Below are positions 25,427 through 33,829 of a DNA stretch of 64,000 nucleotides, piece by piece. The position numbers and the translations under genes were made by a program. The stretch covers positions 1 to 64,000 of the forward strand of contig CCRI01000015.1 in NCBI GenBank assembly GCA_000985875.1, written 5' to 3'. The stretch comes from Neorhizobium galegae bv. officinalis (GTDB lineage Bacteria; Pseudomonadota; Alphaproteobacteria; Rhizobiales; Rhizobiaceae). The notes below the pieces were generated by a model. It had not been told where the DNA came from. It was given only the letters and a program-made list of their open reading frames with translations, and made no database searches. Each line of letters opens with the position of its first letter. The stretch's first letter is position 1.

Positions 25427-26476
25427 ATGCGCTACAATCAATTGGGCAATACCGGTCTTTTCGTCTCCGAACTCTGCCTCGGCACGATGACCTTCGGCGA
25501 GAACCAGACGGGCGCCGTCTGGAGTGCCGTAGCCGGTCTCGACCAGGACGCCGCCGACAAGATCGTCGAACGGTCGCTCGCTGCCGGCGTCAACTTCATC
25601 GACACGGCGAATGTCTATTCCGAGGGCCGGTCGGAGATCATCCTCGGCCAGGCGATCAAAAACCTCGGCGTGCCGCGCAAGGATGTGGTCATCGCCACAA
25701 AATTCTATGGACAGATGGGCGACAAGCCGAACGACCGCGGCGCCTCTCGCGGACACATCATGGATTCGGTCGAGCAGAGCCTTGAACGACTGCAGATGGA
25801 CCATATCGACCTCTATCAGATCCACGGCACCGATACGGTGACGCCGATCGACGAGACGCTGCGGGCGCTCGACGATCTCGTGTCGCGCGGTCTCGTCCGT
25901 TACATCGGCCTTTCCAACTGGGCTGCCTGGCGGATGGCGAAGGCGCTCGGTGTTTCCGAGCGCAAGGGTTATGCCCGTTTCGAGACGGTGCAGGCCTATT
26001 ATTCGATCGCCGGCCGCGACCTGGAGCGCGATATCGTGCCGCTGATGCAGGAGGAAAAGCTCGGCCTGATGGTCTGGTCGCCGCTTGCCGGCGGGCTGCT
26101 ATCCGGCAAATACGGCCCGGGTGCGCCGGGCAACGGCGAAGGCCGCCGTGCCAATTTCGATTTCCCGCCGATCGACAAGGATCGCGCCTGGGCCTGCGTC
26201 GCGGCCATGCGTGAGGTCGCCGCCAGGCACGGCGCGAGCGTCGCGGAAGTGGCGCTGGCTTATATCCTGGCCAAACCATTCGTCACGAGCGTCATCATCG
26301 GCGCCAAGCGGCTGGAACAGCTCGAGGAGAATCTGAAGGCGGTGAAGCTGAAGCTCGACACGGAGGACATGACAAAGCTCGACGAGGTCAGCGCGCTTGC
26401 TCCGGAATATCCGGGCTGGATGCTCGCCCGCCAGGGTGCCGGACGCCGTCCGGGTCCGTTCGAGTCGAAGCAATAG
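25427..26476 (+). CDS. aldo/keto reductase
   Basis: A 349-residue NAD(P)H-dependent oxidoreductase of the AKR superfamily with a TIM-barrel fold. The catalytic tetrad is visible: D and Y in FIDTANVYSEG, K in VVIATKF and H in YQIHGTD. The NADPH-binding C-terminal part includes SVIIGAKRLEQLEENL. Similarity is to the AKR11/YajO-like general stress type; the physiological substrate is unknown. The start has CGGGAG 6 bases upstream. It is monocistronic and follows the fds operon by 229 bases. Confidence 0.88.
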   Translation: MRYNQLGNTGLFVSELCLGTMTFGENQTGAVWSAVAGLDQDAADKIVERSLAAGVNFIDTANVYSEGRSEIILGQAIKNLGVPRKDVVIATKFYGQMGDKPNDRGASRGHIMDSVEQSLERLQMDHIDLYQIHGTDTVTPIDETLRALDDLVSRGLVRYIGLSNWAAWRMAKALGVSERKGYARFETVQAYYSIAGRDLERDIVPLMQEEKLGLMVWSPLAGGLLSGKYGPGAPGNGEGRRANFDFPPIDKDRAWACVAAMREVAARHGASVAEVALAYILAKPFVTSVIIGAKRLEQLEENLKAVKLKLDTEDMTKLDEVSALAPEYPGWMLARQGAGRRPGPFESKQ

Positions 26477-26480
26477 TCAT

Positions 26481-26514
26481 GAAAAAAGCCCGCGGCGGTT
26501 CAACGCTGCGGGCT
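26481..26514 (-). terminator. terminator for the cheW transcript (minus strand)
   Basis: On the minus strand an 11-base stem (26487-26497 with 26504-26514, one mismatch) with a 6-base loop is followed by a run of T (read from GAAAAAA at 26481-26487). It lies 98 bases after cheW. It also lies 10 bases after the + strand aldo/keto reductase gene but has no T run in that direction. Confidence 0.8.
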
Positions 26515-26578
26515 CCATAATCGAATAGCGGCTTAGAGGTCTTTCCAGCCAACCGCCTTGGCCTTGAGGTTCGGATGC

Positions 26579-26602
26579 GCGGGGCCCTTCCATGGGCCCC
26601 GC
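26579..26602. repeat. 9-bp perfect hairpin downstream of cheW
   Basis: GCGGGGCCC and GGGCCCCGC enclose a 6-base loop, 9 bases after the cheW stop. It lacks a T run on either strand, so it is more likely a 3' stabilising hairpin than a terminator. Confidence 0.6.
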
Positions 26603-26611
26603 TATCGCAAA

Positions 26612-27091
26612 TCAGGCAGCCAGGTCGTCGGCTTCTGTGCCCTTGAACATCTTGGCGAGGTTCAGGAAGCAGATCATGCCGTTCTCGTTGGCGATGATGC
26701 CTTCGGAGAAGGACTTGTCGAAGGAGGCGGAGATTTCCGGAACCGGCTGAACCTGGCTCGAAGGGATCGTCAGGATGTCCGAGACGCGGTCGACGAGCAT
26801 GCCGATGACCATGTTGTGGACTTCGGCGACCACGATCGCGCTACGCTCGTTGGCAACCGTGCTCTTCATGCCGAGCTTGTAGGCAAGGTCGATGATCGGG
26901 ATCACGGAACCACGAAGGTTCATGACGCCGATGACATCGGCCGGGGCGTGCGGGATCGGCGTCGAAGGCGCCCATCCGCGGATTTCGCGGATCGTCGTCG
27001 TCTTGACGCAGAATTCCTGGTCATGGAGACGGAAGGCGATGATTTCCAGCGTTTCGCCGCTGTAGCTTGTGGAGTTGATCGTCGTAGCCAT
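26612..27091 (-). CDS. cheW: chemotaxis coupling protein CheW
   Basis: A 159-residue CheW domain protein linking chemoreceptors to the histidine kinase CheA. The two five-stranded barrels are recognisable, with EIIAFRLHDQEFCV at the start, MNLRGSVIPIIDLAYKLGM in the middle (the NLRG loop that contacts receptor and kinase) and VSDILTIPSSQVQPVP. ATG 27091 overlaps the stop of the upstream receptor gene (TGATG), so it is translated with it and probably serves that receptor. An in-frame start 15 bases earlier lies inside the receptor gene. Confidence 0.93.
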   Translation of the reverse strand: MATTINSTSYSGETLEIIAFRLHDQEFCVKTTTIREIRGWAPSTPIPHAPADVIGVMNLRGSVIPIIDLAYKLGMKSTVANERSAIVVAEVHNMVIGMLVDRVSDILTIPSSQVQPVPEISASFDKSFSEGIIANENGMICFLNLAKMFKGTEADDLAA

Positions 27092-28878
27092 CAGAATTCT
27101 TCCCAACTATCCGTTGCCTGAGCGGCAGCGGCGGCACCCGTTGTGGTCCGCGCGACCGTTGCCATGAGTTTGCGTGCCGGCGATGCAACGGGTCGTGCAT
27201 CAGGTCGCGCTATTGCAATCTTATGCGAAGAATGTTGCGCAAATCTAAATCGTGACAGGAGATCGCGCAGGGTTTCGGCTTCGCGTGCCAGGCTGTGGCT
27301 GGCAGCGGTCGTTTCCTCGACCATGGCAGCATTCTGCTGCGTGTTCTGGTCCATCGAGTTGACGGCCTTGCTGATCTCCTTGATGCCCGTCGACTGTTCT
27401 CGGGCAGCCTCGACGATCGCTGTGACATTGCCGTTGATCTCGTCCACCTGGGACATGATCTCGTCGAGCGCCTTGCCGGTTTCGCCGACGAGCGCGACAC
27501 CACGCTTGACCTGTTCGGAAGAGGTCGAGATCAGCGTCTTGATCTCCTTGGCCGCACTGGCGGAACGCTGAGCGAGTTCGCGGACTTCCTGGGCGACGAC
27601 GGCAAAACCCTTGCCTGCTTCGCCGGCGCGGGCCGCTTCGACACCCGCATTGAGCGCCAGAAGGTTTGTCTGGAAGGCGATCTCGTCGATCACGCCAATG
27701 ATATTGGAGATTTCCCGCGACGACGTCTCGATCTGGCCCATCGCGTTTACGGCGTTGCGGACCACGGCGCCGGAATGCTCGGCGCTTTTCTTGGCATGCG
27801 AGACGAGGGTCCCTGCTTCTTCCGCGCGTTTGGCGCTATCGGTGACGGTACGGCTGATTTCTTCAAGCGCCGCAGCGGTCTCCTCGACTGCCGCCGCCTG
27901 CTGTTCGGTGCGTTTGGCAAGGCTGTCGGAAGCCTGGCGGATTTCGCTGGAGCCTCCTGCGATCCCCTCGGCATTCTCGCCGACGGTGCGCATGGCCTCG
28001 GCCAGTTTCCCGATGGCTTCGTTGAAATCGACCCGGATCTGTTCGAGCGTCGAAATGAAGGGCTTTTCGATCCGGAACGTCAGGTCGCCGTTTGAAAGAG
28101 ACGTCAGGCCCTCGGCGATGTCATCGACGGCGCGGACGCGTTCGGTGATGTCGGTCGCAAACTTGACCACCTTGAAGACCCGGCCGTCGGCGTCGAAGAT
28201 CGGGTTGTAGGATGCCTGGATCCAGACCGCCTTGCCGCCCTTGCCGATGCGCTTGAACTCGGCGGCAATCGCTTCACCGCCGGCGAGCTTCTTCCAGAAT
28301 TCAGGATATTCGGCACTGTTGCGGAAGGATGCCTCGCAGAACATGCTGTGATGTTTGCCGACGATGTCCGAAAGCTGATAGCCGAGACAGGCGAGGAAAT
28401 TTTCGTTGGCGGTCAGGATATCGCCGCCGGGCGTGAACTCGATAATGGCCTGGGTGCGCGAGATGGCGTTGATCTTGCCTTCGTCCTCGGCGGATTTAAG
28501 CCTGGCGGCAGTGATGTCGGTTGCGAACTTGACCACCTTATAAGGCTTGCCGCCGGACGTCACCGGATTGTAAGAGGCCTGGATCCAGATCTCGCGGCCA
28601 CCCTTGCCGATACGCTTGTAGGCGGCTGCATCATACTTGCCATTGCCGAGGTTTGCCCAGAAATCCTTGTAGGCCTGCGACTTCACGTAGTCCGGGTCGC
28701 AAAACATGCTGTGATGCTTGCCGACGATTTCAGTCAGTGTGTAGCCAAGCGTCTTGCAGAAGTTCTCATTGGCCGTGAGAACCTTTCCGGATAAATCAAA
28801 CTCGATAATGGCCTGAGACTTGTTGAGCGCAGTAAGTACTGCTTTCGCGTCAGCGCCTGGAAGTGAAAGTATGGACAT
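27091..28878 (-). CDS. soluble methyl-accepting chemotaxis protein with two PAS domains
   Basis: A 595-residue receptor with no transmembrane segment, so it senses in the cytoplasm. Two PAS domains in tandem (about residues 8-128 and 129-250) are near-duplicates: both contain the pattern ANENF, then KHHSMFC and GKGGxxWIQASYNP. A HAMP-like segment follows (about 255-305), then a long coiled-coil signalling domain with the hairpin tip EIAFQTNLLALNAGVEAARA. The protein ends DSWEEF, which matches the C-terminal pentapeptide (xWExF) that tethers CheR and CheB. Its gene is coupled to cheW. It resembles the cytosolic PAS receptors of rhizobia. PAS ligand unknown; heme, flavin or redox sensing is possible. 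Confidence 0.92.
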   Translation of the reverse strand: MSILSLPGADAKAVLTALNKSQAIIEFDLSGKVLTANENFCKTLGYTLTEIVGKHHSMFCDPDYVKSQAYKDFWANLGNGKYDAAAYKRIGKGGREIWIQASYNPVTSGGKPYKVVKFATDITAARLKSAEDEGKINAISRTQAIIEFTPGGDILTANENFLACLGYQLSDIVGKHHSMFCEASFRNSAEYPEFWKKLAGGEAIAAEFKRIGKGGKAVWIQASYNPIFDADGRVFKVVKFATDITERVRAVDDIAEGLTSLSNGDLTFRIEKPFISTLEQIRVDFNEAIGKLAEAMRTVGENAEGIAGGSSEIRQASDSLAKRTEQQAAAVEETAAALEEISRTVTDSAKRAEEAGTLVSHAKKSAEHSGAVVRNAVNAMGQIETSSREISNIIGVIDEIAFQTNLLALNAGVEAARAGEAGKGFAVVAQEVRELAQRSASAAKEIKTLISTSSEQVKRGVALVGETGKALDEIMSQVDEINGNVTAIVEAAREQSTGIKEISKAVNSMDQNTQQNAAMVEETTAASHSLAREAETLRDLLSRFRFAQHSSHKIAIARPDARPVASPARKLMATVARTTTGAAAAAQATDSWEEF

Positions 28879-29302
28879 CTGGCTTGCCTGCCCCCGTCTG
28901 TAGGTTCCCGAACTGGCTCAATTTGCCAGCAGCCCAATGAGATAACCATCTCGCCGCCAAGACACTGAGTGTCGCCAAAAATAGCATTGAGGAATTAACG
29001 GAAGGTCAAAAGTTCCGTTCTGACGAATTGTGGAAATTACGTATGCACTTGTTTTTCGTCAAATTTCCGGATGGGAAGTAGGCCCATATTTTAGTCATTA
29101 GATATAAATTCTATATTGAAATACCTCGCAAGTAACCGAAATCTGTATTTCAGATCTGAACTTGCGCCTCTGGTTATGCCGAGCGGGTTGGACGATCAAG
29201 AACGCGCAGACCGAAAAGACTTGCCGTCAAGCCGACCATGATCCAGGCTCTCGTCGAGGAACGGATCCAGGAGCAAGCAGGAATGAAACGAAACATGCGA
29301 GA
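28879..29302. other. 424-base intergenic region, AT-rich, no gene seen
   Basis: This gap separates the receptor operon from the 3' end of tamB, both on the minus strand. The 28970-29160 part is much richer in A+T than its surroundings, as expected for promoters. Apart from the candidate promoter at 29034-29063, I see no gene, terminator with a T run, or repeat. Confidence 0.5.
29034..29063 (-). promoter_or_regulatory. candidate promoter of the chemoreceptor-cheW operon
   Basis: On the minus strand, TTTGAC (from 29063 to 29058), an 18-base spacer and TAATTT (29039 to 29034) form a plausible sigma-70-type promoter in the AT-rich gap. Transcription would start about 150 bases before the receptor gene. 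Confidence 0.3.
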
Positions 29303-32300
29303 TCAGTATTCGCGCTCATAAAAGATGCCGGCCTTGCCACCTTCGGTGCCGGCGCCGGCCTTGAGCTTCACACCGCGGCCGACATCAAGGTTGATCGTAG
29401 CTTCCGCGCCGCTCTCGCCGCCCTGTTCGACCTGGATATAGGTGCGGTTGTTGATGTAGCGGCCGACCGACACGGTGGTCTGGCCGGTCGCATCGGTGTT
29501 GATGTCGAGATCGTCCACACCGAGATTGCTGCGCAATGTTTCGAGCAGCGATGTGGAGCCACCGCCGGCCAGCTGGGTGACGGCATCGGCCAGCTGGGCG
29601 ATCTGCAGCGGCGACAGCCGCGACATCGACTGGCCGAAGATCAGTCGCGCGAGAACCTCGTCCTGGGGCAGGGCGGGCGAGGAGGAGAAGGCGATCGTCG
29701 GATCGTTGGCGACGCCGGTGACTTTCACCGTGATCGTCGTCGAGGCGGAGGTCGTGTTCGCCTCCATGTTGAGAACCGGAATCAGGCCGCCGCCGAAGGT
29801 GATGTCGCCATCGGTGAAATCCATTCGCTTGGCGAGGATGACGATACGGCCGCGGCGCATCTGGAAACCGCCGGCAACGACCGGCGCGATGGCCGTGCCC
29901 GTTACGGTCAGTTCACCGCCGAGTTCGGCGTCGATTCCGCGTCCACGAACGAAGATGCCATTCGGCGCGCTGATCTGAAGATTGAGCGCGATCGGGTTCG
30001 AACTGCCGCTGGCGCCCTTCGGCCGCAGCTTTTCCATTTGCCGCAGCACGTCGGGCGGCGCATTGCGATGGCGGATATCGATGGCGGATAGCGAGGTCGG
30101 CAGGCGGGCGGGAACGGTGATCGCCGCCTTGGTCAGTGTCACGCGGCCGCCGAGGACGGGGCCTGAGGTCAGAGGGCCGGTGATGGTCAGGGCGCCGTCG
30201 GCGGTAGCGGCGAAAAGCGCGCCATCGGCGTAGGATGCCTTAGCCAGAGTGATCCTGAGGTCGGCCGGGAAGCCGGAGCCCGGCGTGATGCCGACCGAGC
30301 CCTGGACCGAAACCGTGCCGCCACCCGAGAGCTTGCCCGTGAGGCTGGAGATATTGGCGCTTTTGCCATCGAAGGCGACATTGGCGGCAAGATCCGTCAG
30401 GGCGAGATTGCGCCGGACATCCACCAGCCTTGCGCCGGACGAGGATGCGGTGCCGGTGATCGCCGGCGCCGCCGCCGTGCCACTGACCGCAAGATCGACA
30501 TTGCCGGTGCCTTCCAGGACGAACCCTTGCGCGGCCATCTGCCCGGCGAGGATCGAGAAGGGCAGTTTCCCGCTGAATTTCAGATTGAGCGGCTTTTCGC
30601 CTGCGAGCGAGATGGAGCCGCCACCCGACAAGGAGACGCCGCCGCCACCCGAAAGGCGGGTATCGACGGTGACGGTGCCATTCTGAAACGTGCCGCCGGC
30701 GGTGATGTTGAAGGCCGCGACCCCGGCGGACGCGGTCTGCGCAACGCCGGCATCGGCCCAGCGGAGATCATAACGGACAGCGGGGGCTTGCGGCGTACCC
30801 GTCGCGGTAACCGTGCCGGAAATCGTGCCGCGGGCGCCGAGGCTCGGCGCAAACGCGTTGACCAGGCTGGCGGGCACGGCATTGGCGCGGGCGTTGATGT
30901 CGAGGGCGGGGATGCCGTCCTTCAGAATGACCTTGCCGGCAGCCGAGAGATCGAGACCGCCGGAACCCGTCAGGCGGGTCTTGTCTAACGTGACTGTTCC
31001 GTTGGCGAAGCTGCCGCTTGCTTGGACTCGAAACGGACTGATGCCAGCATCGCGCGACTGGCGAAGCTGTGCATCACTCCATTCTAGGTCATAGCGTATG
31101 GCTGGGGCAGACGCGGCGCCGGTGGCGTTGATCGTGCCGGTAATCGTGCCGGCAGCGTTGATCGCGGGGACGAACGCGTTGATGAGATTGGCGGGCAGCG
31201 CCTTGATATTGGCGGTGAGATCGAGCGCCGAGCCGGCCGTGCCGTTGACGGTGACACTGCCGGTTCCGGTTGCGATGGTAAGGTCGGCAAGACGTGCACC
31301 GCCATTGGCGACCGCGACGCGGGTTGGCGCGGCAAGCCGGACCGGGATGTTGCGTGGCGCCGCAGCGAAGCTCTCGATGCCGACCGAGATATCGGCGCCG
31401 GTCTGGATATCGCCGACCGCCGTGAGCGGCGCGTTGTCATACTGCGCGGCGAGATTGAAGTTGGTCCGGTTGCCGCCCTGGGTGACGCCGAGGTTGACGT
31501 CGCTGACGCCGACCGAACCCGCGCCGATGCGAGCGGCACGAACCGTGCCCTGGGCCGCGATCGCCTTGATGTCGGGGATGGCGAGGTCGATATTCGGCTG
31601 GGCGATCTCGATCGTGCCGCGGCGAAGCGCCTTGCCGGAAGCCCGGATCACCGCGCCGGCCTTGCCGCCGGTATTGCTGAACATCACCGTTCCCTTCAGA
31701 TCGCCCTGAGCCTGCTGGGCTGCAAGTGCCGCAAGCAGGGAGACATCCGGGAAGTCGAACGTGAGCTGGCCTTCCGGCAGGAAGGCAGGAGAGAAGTTGA
31801 GGGCGCCGGTGAGCTTGTTCGGACCGATCTCTGCAGTGATCGCCGGCGCGCTGGTGCGGCCCTGGATGGAGGCGACGTCGGCATTGACGCGGATCGGCTG
31901 GCCGTCGAGCGAACCCGTGCCGGTCAGCTTGCCCTTGGGTGCGTTCGGATCGGCGGTGCCTTCCAGGATGAAGCTCATGTCCTGGAGCTTGCGGCCGACC
32001 AGCCGAGCGTCGGCGGAATTGACCACCGCCCTGACGCCCATTGCCGTCAACGGCCCCTTGGCGGAGATGTCGAAACCGGCAGCCCCCTCGGCCTCCGGCA
32101 GCCAACGCTTCAGATCCGGCACGCGGCCGGCGAGGCGCCCGGTGACAGTCCGATTGTCGAGCAGCATGTTGCCGTGCGCTTCGATGGCGTTCGAGCGCAT
32201 CACGAAGTTCTCGAGGCTGACGCGACCGCCGTTCACAATGTTGACGTAGCCTTCGGCAGAAAGCTTGCCCTCGAATTTCGAGACCAGCCCCGGCGGCAGG

Positions 32301-33802
32301 ACGGCAGGATTGGCGAAAACCCGGAAATTGCCCGTGACCGCCTGTTTCGACATGTCATAGGCGCCGGAAAGCGTACCGTTCACGTTGCCGCTGTCGAAGG
32401 TCGCCGCATCCAGGCCGATCGCCGGTGGTGCCAGCCTGAGCGGCGCATCCAATGTCACCGGCCCGCGGATCACCCGGTCGAGGTCGTCATTGGTGAAATC
32501 CGTGCGGGCGACGGTGAAGCGGCTGCGGATGCTGCCCGAACGGCTGATCAGGTTGAGGTCTTCGCTTTCCGCCTGCAGGCGGATCTGGCCGAAGCGCCCC
32601 TGCGGCAGTTCGGCGGCGCTCAAGGCGGCGGTGGCGTTGAAGCGGGCGGAGGTGGCCGCGCCCGTCAGCGTGAAATTGATGCTCTCAAACGAGAAGCGGC
32701 TCTCCTGACCGCTGATCGGCCAGACGAAGTCGACCGGCCCCTTCACGCCGTTGAGGCTCGCCGTGAGGCTGTTGTCGCCCGTCTGGTCCCAAGCCCCCTT
32801 GGCGGCGATCTTCACGGCGCCGGAGGTGAGCTCGCCGCGTTCGATATCCACCCGGCCGGAGGGCGCGTAGATCGCGGCGATGTTGATATCCGTCGTGCCG
32901 CCGAACAGCGGGCGGAAGGCGGGCGGAAGAAGCGTCGACAGCTGGCCGCCGCCGGTCACCTCCACCCTGTGCCTGCCGTTTTCGACCAGCACATGCTTGC
33001 CGTCGACCGCGATGACGGGAGTGCCGCCGACGCTGCCCTGCAACTTGCCGGCCCAGTCGGAAAGGGGGCCTTCGCCATCGAGCGCCAGCTCGACTGCCGG
33101 GGTGCCGGGCAGACGCAGAAGGCGGGCGAACAGGCCGCCCTGCGGCTCGGACACGGCCGCCTTGAGTGTCAGGCGATTTTCGGACGGCGCATAAACCACG
33201 TCGGCGGATGCCCTGGCATTTGGCTCGTCCTTGCGGGTCGCCTGCAGGTCGAGCGCAATATCAGGCCCGGTCGCGTCGATCGATCCCTTCACCGAGAGAG
33301 AGAAGTCCCGTCCCGAAAACGCCTGGGAGAGATTGATATCCGGCAGGTCGATCTGGGCAACGCGGATGCCGACCGGCAAGGGCGATCCGGAGGAGCCCGA
33401 CGATGTCGCTTGTGTCGCGGCGGACGCTTTCGGCGGCCGCGGCGCACGGATGAAGTTGACGGTGTCGGCCGAAATGTGCTCGGCGCGGAACACCCCGGTC
33501 ACCAGGGATGTCGGCGACCAGTCGATCCTGATTCCGCCGATCTGGGCATAGGGGCCTGCGTCGTCGGAAAGCGTAAGGGCATCGATACGCAGGTCGCCGG
33601 TCAGAAGGCCTTCCGGGCGCGTGAAGGAGATGCTGCGGTCAGGCGTGGAGACGATGGCGGAAATGCGGTCCGCGGCGACGCGTCCGCCGACCGGAGTGAG
33701 GGCGACAAAAAGGACGACGCCCAAGGCCATGACGAACAGGATCGCGACCACGCCAAGCGCAGCCTTCAAGACCCATTTCAACAGGCGTACCATCAGCATC
33801 AT
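29303..33802 (-). CDS. tamB: translocation and assembly module subunit TamB (DUF490)
   Basis: A 1499-residue inner-membrane-anchored, periplasm-spanning protein. One N-terminal membrane helix (VLKAALGVVAILFVMALGVVLFV is its core, residues 13-32 region) is followed by a very long repetitive beta-rich region and the C-terminal DUF490 domain (about residues 1150-1499; conserved motifs ISAPNGIFVRGRGIDAELGG and DEVLARLIFGQSMSRLSPLQ). TamB works with TamA in outer-membrane biogenesis: autotransporter assembly in some species and lipid transport between membranes in others. It lies 27 bases after tamA, the normal order. Within 1050-1150 there are repeated segments TFQNGTVTVD / SFANGTVTLD, a sign of internal duplication. 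Confidence 0.93.
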   Translation of the reverse strand: MMLMVRLLKWVLKAALGVVAILFVMALGVVLFVALTPVGGRVAADRISAIVSTPDRSISFTRPEGLLTGDLRIDALTLSDDAGPYAQIGGIRIDWSPTSLVTGVFRAEHISADTVNFIRAPRPPKASAATQATSSGSSGSPLPVGIRVAQIDLPDINLSQAFSGRDFSLSVKGSIDATGPDIALDLQATRKDEPNARASADVVYAPSENRLTLKAAVSEPQGGLFARLLRLPGTPAVELALDGEGPLSDWAGKLQGSVGGTPVIAVDGKHVLVENGRHRVEVTGGGQLSTLLPPAFRPLFGGTTDINIAAIYAPSGRVDIERGELTSGAVKIAAKGAWDQTGDNSLTASLNGVKGPVDFVWPISGQESRFSFESINFTLTGAATSARFNATAALSAAELPQGRFGQIRLQAESEDLNLISRSGSIRSRFTVARTDFTNDDLDRVIRGPVTLDAPLRLAPPAIGLDAATFDSGNVNGTLSGAYDMSKQAVTGNFRVFANPAVLPPGLVSKFEGKLSAEGYVNIVNGGRVSLENFVMRSNAIEAHGNMLLDNRTVTGRLAGRVPDLKRWLPEAEGAAGFDISAKGPLTAMGVRAVVNSADARLVGRKLQDMSFILEGTADPNAPKGKLTGTGSLDGQPIRVNADVASIQGRTSAPAITAEIGPNKLTGALNFSPAFLPEGQLTFDFPDVSLLAALAAQQAQGDLKGTVMFSNTGGKAGAVIRASGKALRRGTIEIAQPNIDLAIPDIKAIAAQGTVRAARIGAGSVGVSDVNLGVTQGGNRTNFNLAAQYDNAPLTAVGDIQTGADISVGIESFAAAPRNIPVRLAAPTRVAVANGGARLADLTIATGTGSVTVNGTAGSALDLTANIKALPANLINAFVPAINAAGTITGTINATGAASAPAIRYDLEWSDAQLRQSRDAGISPFRVQASGSFANGTVTLDKTRLTGSGGLDLSAAGKVILKDGIPALDINARANAVPASLVNAFAPSLGARGTISGTVTATGTPQAPAVRYDLRWADAGVAQTASAGVAAFNITAGGTFQNGTVTVDTRLSGGGGVSLSGGGSISLAGEKPLNLKFSGKLPFSILAGQMAAQGFVLEGTGNVDLAVSGTAAAPAITGTASSSGARLVDVRRNLALTDLAANVAFDGKSANISSLTGKLSGGGTVSVQGSVGITPGSGFPADLRITLAKASYADGALFAATADGALTITGPLTSGPVLGGRVTLTKAAITVPARLPTSLSAIDIRHRNAPPDVLRQMEKLRPKGASGSSNPIALNLQISAPNGIFVRGRGIDAELGGELTVTGTAIAPVVAGGFQMRRGRIVILAKRMDFTDGDITFGGGLIPVLNMEANTTSASTTITVKVTGVANDPTIAFSSSPALPQDEVLARLIFGQSMSRLSPLQIAQLADAVTQLAGGGSTSLLETLRSNLGVDDLDINTDATGQTTVSVGRYINNRTYIQVEQGGESGAEATINLDVGRGVKLKAGAGTEGGKAGIFYEREY

Positions 33803-33829
33803 GCTTTAAACGCTACCCTTCACTGCCTT

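Noticed and set aside
26515..26578. Minus-strand stretch ending KAKAVGWKDL before a stop, downstream of cheW
   Set aside because: No start codon lies between it and the preceding in-frame stop and it is under 25 codons; too little to call a gene or a pseudogene.
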